Of a stretch of DNA of 64,000 nucleotides, positions 12,342 to 24,712 are shown in pieces. A model generated the notes under the pieces. That model searched no databases. It was not told where the DNA came from and saw only the letters and a program-made list of their open reading frames with translations. Within the stretch, counting starts at the first letter, position 1. Each line of letters opens with the position of its first letter. Both the position numbers and the translations under genes were made by a program. Source of the stretch: Cherax quadricarinatus (Eukaryota > Arthropoda > Malacostraca > Decapoda > Parastacidae); contig NC_091391.1 of assembly GCF_038502225.1 (NCBI RefSeq), positions 2,046,821-2,110,820 on the forward strand, given 5' to 3'.

Positions 12342-12885
12342 TTATAATAGTGTTTATTTCTAGCAGTATATGATGCAACTTATACAGACCATAGCTCACA
12401 CCTATGACATACTGCTATATAGAAAGTCCCTTGTTATGCTGAGCATTTCCCGCAAATTAGGTCAGTTTTGTCCCAGGATGTGACCCACACCAGTCAACTA
12501 ACACCCAGGATGTGACCCACACCAGTCCACTAACACCAAGGATGTGACCCACACCAGTCCACTAACACCCAGGATGTGACCCACACCAGTCCACTAACAC
12601 CCAGGATGTGACCCACACCAGTCCACTAACACCCAGGATGTGACCCACACCAGTCCACTAACACCCAGGATGTGACCCACACCAGTCCACTAACACCCAG
12701 GATGTAACCCACACCAGTCCACTAACACCCAGGATGTGACCCACACCAGTCCACTAGCACCCAGGATGTGACCCACACCAGTCCACTAACACCCAGGATG
12801 TGACCCACACCAGTCCACTAGCACCCAGGTACCTATTTTACTGATAGGTGAACAGGGACAGCAGGTGTCTTAAACTCCATTGAGG
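12342..12885 (-). mobile_element. SINE with internal 32 bp array
   Basis: Minus-strand SINE 3' part (AATAGTGTTTATTTCTAGCAG, ACAGACCATAGCTCACACC, CCCGCAAATTAGGTCAG). Then come about 11 copies of GATGTGACCCACACCAGTCC + ACTAACACCCAG (32 bp) at about 12474-12830, then the ordinary SINE body (GGTACCTATTTTACTGATAGG). The tRNA-like head is missing. Confidence 0.85.
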
Positions 12886-13260
12886 TCCTTGTATGTCCCC
12901 CTCAGTGATCATTTATGATGTCAGGAAGTCAAGTTTACTCTTTCCATGTGTGTTGTGATGTCACAGGCTCCATGTAGTGGCCTGGGTTGTCAAGTAACAC
13001 ATCTTGCACCTGTATAACGGCACTGTTGTGGCGCACAGCCTATTGGAGCGGTGAAGGACACGGGATTCACGATTTCCGGGGTGGTCACCATGGGTGGGTG
13101 GCTTTTGGGTGGGTGGGTGGCTCTTGGGTGGGTGGGTGGCTGTCTTGAGTGGGTGTCACAAAGCTCCTGAACCCACTCTACTGACGTCAGCCACTGCTGT
13201 AACCCTGAAGCGCTCGTCTTAGGAAGTGTAAGCAATGGGACTTCAAAGGTTGAGATCCCC
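12886..13260. other. Unassigned sequence with GGGT repeats
   Basis: At 13090-13145 clusters of GGGTGGGTGGG are separated by CTTTT/CTCTT, a good G-quadruplex candidate on the + strand. A minus-strand frame of 81 codons (13235-12990) contains only the Pro/Thr/His-rich translation of this repeat and is not called. Confidence 0.6.
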
Positions 13261-13261
13261 T

Positions 13262-14918
13262 TATACTTATACAGACCATAGCTAACACCACTGACATACT
13301 ATATAGAAAGTCCCTGGTTATGTAGAGCGTTTGCCACAACTTAGGTTAATTTTGTCCCCAGGATGCCACCCACACCACTCACCTAACATCCAGCTACCTA
13401 CTTACTGCTAGGTGAACACTGACAGCAGATGTAAGGCGACTAACACCCAGGTACCTACTTACTGCTAGGTGAAGAGTGACAGCAGGTGTAAGGTGACTAA
13501 CACCCAGGTACCTACTTACTGCTAGGTGAACACTGACAGCAGGTGTAAGGTGACTAACACCCAGATACCTACTTACTACTAGGTGAACACTGACAGCAGG
13601 TGTAAGGTAACTAACACCCAGGTACCTACTTACTGCTAGGTTAACACTGACAGCATATGTTAGGTAACTAACACCCAGGTACCTACTTACTGCTAGGTGA
13701 ACACTGACAGCATGTGTTAGGTAACTAACACCAAGGTACCTACTTACTGCTAGGTGAACACTGACAGCATGTGTTAGGTAACTAACACCCAGGTACCTAC
13801 TTACTGCTAGGTGAACACTGACAGCAGGTGTAAGGTAACTAACACCCAGGTACCTACTTACTACTAGGTGAACACTGACAGCAAGTGTAAGGGAACTAAC
13901 ACCCAGGTACCTACTTACTGCTAGGTGAACACTGACGGCAGGTGTAAGGTAACTAACACCCAGGTACCTACTTACTACTAGGTGAACACTGACAGCAAGT
14001 GTAAGGGAACTAACACCCAGGTACCTACTTACTGCTAGGTGAACACTGACAGCAGGTGTAAGGTAACTAACACCCAGGCACCTACTTACTGCTAGGTGAA
14101 CACTGACAGCAGGTGTAAGGTAACTAACACCCAGGCACCTACCTACTGCTAGGTGAACACTGACGGCAGGTGTAAGGTAACTAACACCCAGGCACCTACT
14201 TACTGCTAGGTGAACACTGACAGCAGGTGTAAGGTAACTAACACCCAGGCACCTACTTACTGCTAGGTGAACACTGACGGCAGGTGTAAGGTAACTAACA
14301 CCCAGGCACCTACTTACTGCTAGGTGAACACTGACAGCAGGTGTAAGGTAACTAACACCCAGGCACCTACTTACTGCTAGGTGAACACTGACGGCAGGTG
14401 TAAGGTAACTAACACCCAGGCACCTACTTACTGCTTGGTGAACACTGACAGCAGGTGTAAGGTAACTAACACCCAGGCACCTACTTACTGCTAGGTGAAC
14501 ACTGACAGCAGGTGTAAGGTAACTAACACCCAGGCACCTACTTACTGCTAGGTGAACACTGACGGCAGGTGTAAGGTAACTAACACCCAGGTACCTACTT
14601 ACTGCTAGGTGAACACTGACAGCAGGTGTAAGGTAACTAACACCCAGGTACCTACTTACTGCTAGGTGAACACTGACAGCAGGTGTAAGGTAACTAACAC
14701 CCAGGTACCTACTTACTGCTAGGTGAACACTGACAGCAGGTGTTAGGTAACTAACACCCAGGTACCTACTTACTGCTAGGTGAACACTGACAGCAGGTGT
14801 AAGGTAACTAACACCCAGGTACCTACTTACTACTAGGTGAACACTGACAGCAGGTGTAAGGTGACTAACACCCAGGTGCCTACTTACTGCTAGGTGAACA
14901 CTGACGGCAGGTATCTTA
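13262..14918 (-). mobile_element. SINE with about 26-copy 57 bp internal array
   Basis: SINE 3' body in minus at 13262-13390 (ACAGACCATAGCTAACACC, CCAGGATGCCACCCACACC). Then a 57 bp unit (CACCCAGGTACCTACTTACTG + CTAGGTGAACACTGACAGCAGG + TGTAAGGTAACTAA) repeats to about 14915. The unit is the SINE's own mid-body. Because 57 is a multiple of three, one minus frame stays open for 511 codons with a 19-residue period; I treat that as an artefact. Sub-blocks share variants (GGCACC at 14.08-14.56 kb; CATGTGTTAG at 13.65-13.78 kb). Confidence 0.9.
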
Positions 14919-14924
14919 TAAAAA

Positions 14925-15240
14925 TACATAAGAACATAAGAAAGGAGGAACGCTGCAGGAGGCCTGTTGGCCCATACTAGGCAGGTCCTTTACAATTCAT
15001 CCCACTAACAAACATTTGACCAACCCAATTTTCAATGCCACCCAATAAATAAGCTCTGATGTGCAAGTCCCTCTCAAATCCAACCCTTCCCACTCATGTA
15101 CTTATCCAACCTAAATCTGAAACTACCCAAAGTCCTAGCCTCAATAACCCAACTAGGTAGACTATTCCACTCATCAACTACCCTATTTCCAAACCAATAC
15201 TTTCCTATGTCCTTTCTAAATACGTCATAATATTTTCCAT
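14925..15240 (-). mobile_element. Family T element, ACATAAGAACATAAGAA end
   Basis: It begins with a short (ACATAAGA)2 tail, followed by GGCCTGTTGGCCCATACTAGG, CTCATGTACTTATCCAACC and AGACTATTCCACTCATCAAC. The same modules occur at 11.24-11.47 kb and, expanded, at 27.65-28.06 kb. It is probably a 5'-truncated retroelement whose 3' end lies at the left. Confidence 0.65.
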
Positions 15241-15329
15241 CCATATCAGTAATAACACTTATCTACCATTGAGTACTTACTCATACAAAGTATTGCACTC
15301 AGGGTTTAATCAGTCACCTTCACTCTGAA

Positions 15330-16775
15330 GGTGACTGATGCTTGTTTCAGTAATGTTAGACTAGCGATCAGGTTCCTTGTTGTGTCATCAATGGTTGACA
15401 CTGTCACGCACATTCTGGTATCATCAGCAAAGGACACGGTCTGTTTGTCAGATATGAGGACGAGTAACAGGATAGCAGCCAGTACTGTACCTTGTGGAAC
15501 ACTGAGAGCCAGTACTGTGCCTTGTGGAACACTGGTAGCCAGTACTGTACCTTGTGAAACACTGGGAGCCAGTACTGTACCTTGTGGAACACTGAGAGCC
15601 AGTACTGTACCTTGTGGAACACTGGGAGCCAGTACTGTACCTTGTGGAACATTTGGAGCCAGTACTGTACCTTGTGGAACACTGGGAGCCAGTACTGTAC
15701 CTTGTGGAACACTGGGAGCCAGTACTGTACCTTGTGGAACACTGGGAGCCAGTACTGTACCTTGTGGAACACTGGGAGCCAGTACTGTACCTTGTGGAAC
15801 ACTGAGAGCCAGTACTGTACCTTGTGGAACACTGGGAGACAGTACTGTGCCTTGTGGAACACTGGGAGGCAGTACTGTGCCTTGTGGAACACTGAGACCA
15901 GTACTGTGCCTTGTGGAACACTGGTAGCCAGTACTGTGCCTTGTGGAACACTGGTAGCCAGTACTGTGCCTTGTGGAACACTGGGAGCCAGTACTGTGCC
16001 TTGTGGAACACTGAGAGCCAGTACTGTGCCTTGTGAAACACTGGGAGCCAGTACTGTACCTTGTGGAACACTGGGAGCCAGTACTGTGCCTTGTGGAACA
16101 CTGGTAGCCAGTACTGTGCCTTGTGAAACACTGGTAGCCAGTACTGTACCTTGTGGAACACTGGGAGCCAGTACTGTGCCTTGTGGAACACTGGTAGCCA
16201 GTATTGTGCCTTGTGAAACACTGGTAGCCAGTACTGTGCCTTTTGGAACACTGGTAGCCAGTACTGTGCCTTGTGGAACACTGGTTGCCAGTTCTGTACC
16301 TTTTGGAACACTGGGAGCCAATACTGTACCTTGTGGAACACTGGGAGCCAGTACTGTACCTTGTGGAACACTGGGAGCCAGTACTGTACCTTGTGGAACA
16401 CTGGGAGACAGTACTGTACCTTGTAGAACACTGGGAGACAGTACTGTACCTTGTGGAACACTGGGAGCCAGTACTGTACCTCGCAGAACACTGGGAGCCA
16501 GTACTGTGCCTTTTGGAACACTGGTTGCCAGTTGTGTACCTTTTGGAACACTGGGAGCCAGTACTGTACCTTGTGGAACACTGGGAACCAGTACTGTACC
16601 TTGCAGAACACTGGGAACCAGTACTGTACCTTGCAGAACACTGGGAACCAGTACTGTACCTTGCAGAACACTGGGAACCAGTACTGTACCTTGCAGAACA
16701 CTGGGAACCAGTACTGTACCTTGCAGAACACTGGGAACCAGTACTGTACCTTGCAGAACACTGGGAATCTTATCA
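15330..16775 (-). pseudogene. LINE-B RT remnant with 30 bp array of its PQGTVL motif
   Basis: Minus-strand reading of 15475-15330 gives a reverse-transcriptase core with SFADDTR (FADD intact), directly preceded by the block-4 motif VPQGTVLA. That motif is tandemly amplified: about 43 copies of CCAGTACTGTACCTTGTGGA + ACACTGGGAG (30 bp, 10 codons) fill 15476-16765. Sub-blocks carry private variants (GCAGAACA in 16.59-16.76 kb; TGTGCC in 15.8-16.2 kb). No LINE sequence is recognised beyond 16.78 kb. Open frames of 150-440 codons on both strands are array shadows. Confidence 0.85.
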
Positions 16776-17030
16776 AACAGAGGCTCTCACTATCTGTGCT
16801 CTGGGTTGAATTAAAGCGAGGGAACAGATAGAGCGAGTGTTACAGAGAACGAGTTATCACTATCAGTACATGTTACACTGGTGATGTACCTCGCAACACT
16901 GCCAGTGTTGGTATTATTGCACTCAACACTGGCAAGGTTACCTCAGGCAGCCAGCCAGGGATGGTGTGGAGGAAGTGCATAGGAGAGACAGTTAGCAGGG
17001 GACTCTGGCAGTTCTTGTTGAGGCTGTGTC
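16776..17030. other. Spacer, nothing recognised
   Basis: No ORF or repeat unit is clear. A short palindromic AACACTGCCAGTGTTGG occurs at about 16.89 kb. Confidence 0.4.
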
Positions 17031-17440
17031 CCGTAGCTGGGTTGGTGACGCACTTACCTCATACTGTGAGGTCCGTGGTTCGATCACCAGTACGGGTGTT
17101 TCTTTAAGATGCCTGTTGTTAGTGTTCACCTAGCAGTAAGTAGGTACCTGGGTGTTAAGTGACTGGTGTGGGTGGCATCCTGGGGACAAAATTAACCTAA
17201 GTTGTGGGAATAAGTAAGTAAGTAAGTAAATTTATTCAGGTATACACAAATACAGTTACATAGAATTATCATACATAGCAGCATATGTGTAGAGAACCTG
17301 GGATAACACAAAAAAGTCAGACAGAGTGACTTATTTCCATTGGAACTTTCTATATAGTATGTCATAGGTGTCAGCTATGGTCTTTATAAGTTGTATCATG
17401 TACTGCTAGAAATAAACATTATTATTATTGAGGCTATCTG
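17030..17440 (+). mobile_element. tRNA-derived SINE with a second element inserted
   Basis: Head at 17038-17110: CCCGTA pairs with TACGGG as acceptor arms. ACCTC-ATACTGT-GAGGT forms a tRNA-like anticodon arm, and GGTTCGATCACC forms the T-arm. The body (CCTAGCAGTAAGTAGGTACC) reaches about 17210 and resumes at about 17345 (TTTCTATATAGTATGTCATAGG), ending ATAAACATTATTATTATT. The interruption (about 17210-17340, with TAAGTAAGTAAG, TTTATTCAGGTATACACAAA and GAACCTGGGATAACAC) is a separate dispersed repeat also seen inverted at about 45.88-45.99 kb. Confidence 0.85.
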
Positions 17441-17800
17441 CTTCTATCTAGATAAAGAGCTGTTATGTATTATTATATAGGTGTCTGAGCCAAGGTTAGT
17501 GAATCAGAAGGCTCTCTCCCCATCCTCTTAGCCCTTAGCAACGACGTGTGTACTCATCTGTCTGTGACTACAGGGGTCGAGTCACAGCTCCTGTGTGTGT
17601 TAGCAGTTTTGTTGACAAGTACCTCGTGAGGCAAGGGGAGAAGTATTAGGCTATTTTGGGGTGGAAGAGGAGGCTGCTGGGGTGGAAATGCAGGGGAGCA
17701 GGTGGGTATTGTTAGGACAGGGGTGGTAACAGCTGTGACAGGTGGGTGTAGGGGTGGGTTATTGAGGGAGTGATACAGGAAACATGTGGACTAGCTATGT
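17441..17800. other. Unassigned, with a LINE-A scrap
   Basis: A short LINE-A 3' fragment (CAGGGGTCGAGTCACAGCTCC) at about 17570-17600 is the only thing recognised. The rest is G-rich (GGTGGAAGAGGAGG, GGGGTGGTAACAG) and leads into the pyrimidine satellite. Confidence 0.5.
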
Positions 17801-17849
17801 CACCCCGTCCGTCCCTTATCCCAGCATTACGTCCTTCACACCAGCTACC

Positions 17850-20800
17850 CCTCAGGTCCCCCTGTCACCCTCCCTCACCCCTGCTACCCTTCCTTCACCC
17901 CTGTCACCCTCCCTCACCCCTGCTACCCTTCCTTCATCCCTGTCACCCTCCCTCACCCCTGCTACCCTTTCTTCACCCCTGTCGCCCTCCCTCACCCCTG
18001 CTACTCTTCCTTCACCCCTGTCACCCTCCCTCATCCCTGCTACCCTTCCTTCACCCCTGTCACCCTCCCTCATCCCTGCTACCCTTCCTTCACCCCTGTC
18101 ACCCTCCCTCACCCCTGCTACCCTTCCTTCACCCCTGTCACCCTCCCTCACCCCTGCTACCCTTGCTTTACCCCTGTCACCCTCCCTCACCCCTGCTACC
18201 CTTTCTTCACCCCTGTCACCCTCCCTCACCCCTGCTACCCTTCCTTCACCCCTGTCACCCTCCCTCACCCCTGCTACCCTTCCTTCACCCCTGTCGCCCT
18301 CCCTCACCCCTGCTACTCTTCCTTCACTACTGTCACCCTCCCTCACCCCTGCTACCCTTCCTTCACCCCTGTCGCCCTCCCTCACCCCTGCTACCCTTCC
18401 TTCATCCCTGTCACCCTCCCTCACCCCTGCTACCCTTCCTTCATCCCTGTCACCCTCCCTCACCCCTGCTACCCTTCCTTCATCCCTGTCACCCTCCCTC
18501 ACCCCTGCTACTCTTCCTTCACCCCTGTCACCCTCCCTCACCCCTGCTACTCTTCCTTCACCCCTGTCACCCTAACCCCTGCTACCCTTCCTTCACCCCT
18601 GTCACCCTCCCTCACCCCTGCTACCCTTCCTTCACCCCTGTCACCCTCCCTCACCCCTGCTACCCTTCTTTCACCCCTGTCACCCTCCCTCACCCCTGCT
18701 ACCCTTCCTTCACCCCTGTCACCCTCCCTCACCCCTGCTACTCTTCCTTCACCCCTGTCACCCTCCCTCACCCCTGCTACCCTTCCTTCACCCCTGTCAC
18801 CCTCCCTCACCCCTGCTACCCTTCCTTCATCCCTGTCACCCTCCCTCACCCCTGCTACCCTTACTTCACCCCTGTCGCCCTCCCTCACCCCTGCTACCCT
18901 TCCTTCACCCCTGTCACCCTCCCTCACCCCTGCTACCCTTCCTTCACCCCTGTCACCCTCCCTCACCCCAGCAACCCATCTTTCACCCCTGTCACCCTCC
19001 CTCACCCCTGCTACCCTTCTTTCACCCCTGTCACCCTCCCTCACCCCTGCTACCCTTCCTTCACCCCTGTCACCCTCCCTCACCCCTGCTACCCTTCCTT
19101 CACCCCTGTCACCCTCCCTCACCCCTGCTACCCTTCCTTCACCCCTGTCACCCTCCCTCACCCCTGCTACCCTTCCTTCACCCCTGTCACCCTCCCTCAC
19201 CCCTGCTACTCTTCCTTCACCCCTGTCACCCTCCCTCACCCCTGCTACCCTTCCTTCACCCCTGTCACCCTCCCTCACCCCTGCTACCCTTCCTTCACCC
19301 CTGTCACCCTCCCTCACCCCTGCTACCCTTCCTTCACCCCTGTCACCCTCCCTCACCCCTGCTACCCTTCCTTCACCCCTGTCACCCTCCCTCACCCCTG
19401 TTACCCTTCCTTCACCCCTGTCTCCCTCCCTCACCCCTGCTACCCTTCCTTCACTCCTGTCACCCTCCCTCACCCCAGCTACCCTTCCTTCACCCCTGTC
19501 ACCCTCCCTCACCCCTGCTACCCTTCCTTCACTCCTGTCACCCTCCCTCACCCCTGCTACCCTTCCTTCACTCCTGTCACCCTCCCTCACCCCAGCTACC
19601 CTTCCTTCACCCCTGTCACCCTCCCTCACCCCTGCTACCCTTCCTTCACTCCTGTCACCCTCCCTCACCCCTGCTACCCTTCCTTCATCCCTGTCACCCT
19701 CCCTCACCCCTGCTACCCTTCCTTCACCCCTGTCGCCCTCCCTCACCCCAGCTACCCTTCCTTCACTCCTGTCACCCTCCCTCACCCCTGCTACCCTTCC
19801 TTCACTCCTGTCACCCTCCCTCACCCCTGCTACCCTTCCTTCACCCCTGTCACCCTCCCTCACCCCAGCTACCCGTCCTTCACCCCTGTCACCCTCCCGC
19901 ACCCCTGCGACCCTTCCTTCACCCCGGTCGCCCTCCCTCACCCCAGCAACCCTTCCATCACCCCTGTCGCCCTCCCTCACCCCAGCTACCCTTCCTTCAC
20001 CCCTGTCACCCTCCCTCACCCCTGCTACCCTTCCTTCACCCTTGTCACCCTCCCTCACCCCTGCTACCCTTCCTTCACCCCTGTCACCCTCCCTCACCCC
20101 TGCTACCCTTCCTTCACCCCTGTCGCCCTCCCTCACCCCAGCTACCCTTCCTTCACCCTTGTCACCCTCCCTCACCCCTGCTACCCTTCCTTCACACCTG
20201 TCACCCTCCCTCACCCCTGCTACCCTTCCTTCACCCCTGTCACCCTCCCTCACCCCTGCTACCCTTCCTTCACCCCTGTCGCCCTCCCTCACCCCAGCTA
20301 CCCTTCCTTCACTCCTGTCACCCTCCCTCACCCCTGCTACCCTTCCTTCACCCCTGTCACCCTCCCTCACCCCTGCTACCCTTCCTTCACCCCTGTCACC
20401 CTCCCTCACCCCTGCTACCCTTCCTTCACCCCTGTCGCCCTCCCTCACCCCAGCTACCCTTCCTTCACCCTTGTCACCCTCCCTCAACCCTGCTACCCTT
20501 CCTTCACCCCTGTCACCCTCCCTCACCCCTGCTACCCTTCCTTCACCCCTGTCACCCTCCCTCACCCCTGCTACCCTTCCTTCACCCCTGTCGCCCTCCC
20601 TCACCCCAGCTACCCTTCCTTCACTCCTGTCACCCTCCCTCACCCCTGCTACCCTTCCTTCACCCCTGTCACCCTCCCTCACCCCTGCTACCCTTCCTTC
20701 ACCCCTGTCACCCTCCCTCACCCCTGCTACTCTTCCTTCACCCCTGTCCCCCTCCCTCACCCCTGCTACCCTTCCTTCACCCCTGTCACCCTCCCTCACC

Positions 20801-23090
20801 CCTGCTACCCTTCCTTCACTCCTGTCACCCTCCCTCACCCCTGCTACCCTTCCTTCACCCCTGTCGCCCTCCCTCACCCCAGCTACCCTTCCTTCACCCG
20901 TGTCACCCTCCCTCACCCCTGCTACCCTTCCTTCACCCTTGTCACCCTCCCTCACCCCTGCTACCCTTCCTTCACCTCTGTCACCCTCCCTCACCCCTGC
21001 TACCCTTCCTTCACCCCTGTCACCCTCCCTCACCCCTGCTACCCTTCCTTCACCCCTGTCACCCTCCCTCACCCCTGCTACCCTTCCTTCACCCCTGTCA
21101 CCCTCCCTCACCCCTGCTACCCTTCCTTCACCCCTGTCACCCTCCCTCACCCCTGCTACCCTTCCTTCACCCCTGTCACCCTCCCTCACCCCTGCTACCC
21201 TTCCTTCACCCCTGTCACCCTCCCTCACCCCTGCTACCCTTCCTTCACCCCTGTCACCCTCCCTCACCCCAGCTACCCTTCCTTCACTCCTGTCACCCTC
21301 CCTCACCCCAGCTACCCTTCCTTCATCCCTGTCACCCTCCCTCACCCCTGCTACCCTTCCTTCACTCCTGTCACCCTCCCTCACCCCAGCTACCCTTCCT
21401 TCACCCCTGTCACCCTCCCTCACCCCTGCTACCCTTCCTTCATCCCTGTCACCCTCCCTCACCCCTGCTACCCTTCCTTCACTCCTGTCACCCTCCCTCA
21501 CCCCTGCTACCCTTCCTTCACCCCTGTCACCCTCCCTCACCCCAGCTACCCTTCCTTCACCCTTGTCACCCTCCCTCACCCCTGCTACCCTTCCTTCACT
21601 CCTGTCACCCTCCCTCACCCCAGCTACCCTTCCTTCACCCTTGTCACCCTCCCTCACCCCTGCTACCCTTCCTTCACTCCTGTCACCCTCCCTCACCCCT
21701 GCTACCCTTCCTTCATCCCTGTCACCCTCCCTCACCCCTGCTACCCTTCCTTCACCCCTGTCACCCTCCCTCACCCCTGCTACCCTTCCTTCACCCCTGT
21801 CACCCTCCCTCACCCCTGCTACCCTTCCTTCACCCCTGTCACCCTCCCTCACCCCTGCTACCCTTCCTTCATCCCTGTCACCCTCCCTCACCCCTGCTAC
21901 CCTTCCTTCATCCCTGTCACCCTCCCTCACCCCTGCTACCCTTCCTTCACCCCTGTCACCCTCCCTCACCCCTGCTACCCTTCCTTCATCCCTGTCACCC
22001 TCCCTCACCCCTGCTACCCTTCCTTCACCCCTGTCACCCTCCCTCACCCCTGCTACCCTTCCTTCATCCCTGTCACCCTCCCTCACCCCTGCTACCCTTC
22101 CTTCACCCCTGTCACCCTCCCTCACCCCTGCTACCCTTCCTTCATCCCTGTCACCCTCCCTCACCCCTGCTACCCTTCCTTCAACCCTGTCACCCTCCCT
22201 CACCCCTGCTACCCTTCCTTCATCCCTGTCACCCTCCCTCACCCCTGCTACCCTTCCTTCATCCCTGTCACCCTCCCTCACCCCTGCTACCCTTCCTTCA
22301 TCCCTGTCACCCTCCCTCACCCCTGCTACCCTTCCTTCACCCTTGTCACCCTCCCTCACCCCTGCTACCCTTCCTTCATCCCTGTCACCCTCCCTCACCC
22401 CTGCTACCCTTCCTTCACTCCTGTCACCCTCCCTCACCCCTGCTACCCTTCCTTCACTCCTGTCACCCTCCCTCACCCCAGCTACCCTTCCTTCACCCCT
22501 GTCACCCTCCCTCACCCCAGCTACCCCTCACCTCCCCCTGTCACCCTCATCCCTGCTACTCTTCCTTCACCCCTGTCACCCTCCCTCACCCCAGCTACCC
22601 CACACCACCCCCTGTCACCCTCATCCCTGCTACTCTTCCTTCACCCCTGTCACCCTCCCTCACCCCAGCTACCCCTCACCTCCCCCTGTCACCCTCATCC
22701 CTGCTACTCTTCCTTCACCCCTGTCACCCTCCCTCACCCCAGCTACCCCTCACCTCCTCCTGTCACCCTCACCCCTGCTACCCTTCCTTCACCCCTGTCA
22801 CCCTCCCTCACCCCTGCTACCCTTCCTTCACCCCTGTCACCCTCCCTCACCCCAGCTACCCTTCCTTCACTCCTGTCACCCTCCCTCACCTCTGCTACCC
22901 TTCATTCACCCCTGTCACCCTCACCCCAGCTACCCTTCCTTCACTCCTGTCACCCTCCCTCACCCCAGCTACCCCTCACGTCCCCTTGTCACCCTCACCC
23001 CAGCAACCCCACACGTCCCCCTGTCACCCTCACCCCAGCTACCCCTCACGTCCCCCTGTCACCCTCACCCCAGCAACCCTCAACCCCACC
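17850..23090. repeat. 39 bp pyrimidine-rich satellite, about 120 units
   Basis: The unit is CCTTCCTTCACCCCTGTCAC + CCTCCCTCACCCCTGCTAC (39 bp). It is regular to about 22520, then becomes a mixed derivative (CTCACCTCCCCCTGTCACCC) up to about 23085. It is stop-free in several frames: + strand frames of 1778 and 1024 codons (repeat [13 protein letters not shown]) and a minus frame of 1322 codons ([13 protein letters not shown]). All have the 13-residue period of the unit and no other domain, so I do not call them genes. The minus strand of the consensus unit has four G-runs of at least 3. Confidence 0.95.
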
Positions 23091-23419
23091 ATCCACACTG
23101 TTTTAAAGGGATTTAAAATTTACATTTACTGTAGGAGAAGGGTGAGCCATTAAGCTATTTATTGATGTTAAGCTATTTATTGATGTTATTGATGGGGAGA
23201 GAGCATAGACACGGGCTGGATCCCACAGTCACTAAAAACAACAGACATAGCCCCACTCCACAGAGATGGCAGTAAAGCACTTGCAAAGAATTACAGATCT
23301 ATAGCATTAACGTTCTATATAAACATCTTTGAGAGGGTTCTAAGAAGCAAGATCGCCATCTACTTAGATATCCATCAGTTACACAACCCAGGACTACATG
23401 GGTTTAGAGCAGGGCGCTT

Positions 23420-24712
23420 CTGTCGGTTCCAGCTACTGGACCACTATGATATGGTCTTGGTTGGTCGCTTCTGTCTGTTCCAGCTACTGGACCACTATGA
23501 TATGGTCTTGGTTGGTTGCTTCTGTCTGTTCCAGCTACTGGACCACTATGATATGGTCTTGGTTGGTCGTTCCTGTCTGTTCCAGCTACTGGGCCACTAT
23601 GATATGGTCTTGGTTGGTCGCTCCTGTCTGTTCCAGCTACTGGACCACTATGATATGGTCTTGGTTGGTTGCTCCTGCCTGTTCCAGCTACTGGACCACT
23701 ATGATATGGTCTTGGTTGGTCGCTCCTGTCTGTTCCAGCTACTGGACCACTATGATATGGTCTTGATTGGTTGCTTCTGTCTGTTCCAGCTACTGGACCA
23801 CTATGATATGGTCTTGGTTGGTCACTCCTGTCTGTTCCTGCTACTGGACCACTATGATATGGTCTTGGTTGGTCGCTCCTGTCTGTTCCAGCTACTGGAC
23901 CACTATGATATGGTCTTGGTTGGTCACTTCTGTCTGTTCCAGCTACTGGACCACTATGATATGGTCTTGGTTGCTTCTGTCTGTTCCAGTTACTGGACCA
24001 CTATGATATGGTCTTGGTTGGTCGCTCCTGTCTGTTCCAGCTACTGGACCACTATGATATGGTCTTGGTTGGTTGCTTCTGTCTGTTCCAGCTACTGGAC
24101 CACTATGATATGGTCTTGGTTGGTCACTTCTGTCTGTTCCAGCTACTGGACCACTATGATATGGTCTTGGTTGCTTCTGTCTGTTCCAGTTACTGGACCA
24201 CTATGATATGGTCTTGGTTGGTTGCTCCTGTTTGTTCCAGCTACTGGACCACTATGATATGGTCTTGGTTGGTTGCTTCTGTCTGTTCCAGCTACTGGAC
24301 CACTATGATATGGTCTTGGTTGGTCACTTCTGTCTGTTCCAGCTACTGGACCACTATGATATGGTCTTGGTTGGTTGCTTCTGTCTGTTCCAGCTACTGG
24401 ACCACTATGATATGGTCTTGGTTGGTCACTTCTGTCTGTTCCAGCTACTGGACCACTATGATATGGTCTTGGTTGGTCACTTCTGTCTGTTCCAGCTACT
24501 GGACCACTATGATATGGTCTTGGTTGGTCGCTCCTGTCTGTTCCAGCTACTGGACCACTATGATATGGTCTTGGTTGCTCCTGTTTGTTCCAGCTACTGG
24601 ACCACTATGATATGGTCTTGGTTGGTTGCTCCTGTTTGTTCCAGCTACTGGACCACTATGATATGGTCTTGGTTGGTTGCTCCTGTTTGTTCCAGCTACT
24701 GGACCACTATGA
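23420..24712. repeat. 51 bp array of RT coding sequence (LLDHYD)
   Basis: About 25 copies of CCAGCTACTGGACCACTATG + ATATGGTCTTGGTTGGTCGC + TTCTGTCTGTT (51 bp, 17 codons). An 8 bp-shorter 43 bp form appears several times and shifts the open frame. The first and last units are continuous with LINE-B sequence on both sides, so the seed is this element's own RT segment. Confidence 0.9.

Noticed and set aside
13394..14929. 511-codon minus frame with a 19-residue repeat
   Set aside because: The 57 bp unit is part of a SINE and contains no stop in this frame. There is no other support.
17770..23116. Open frames of 1778, 1024 (+) and 1322 (-) codons
   Set aside because: All show only the 13-residue period of the 39 bp unit, both strands and several frames are open at once, and no start context, introns or non-repeat domain is visible. 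They are satellite shadows.
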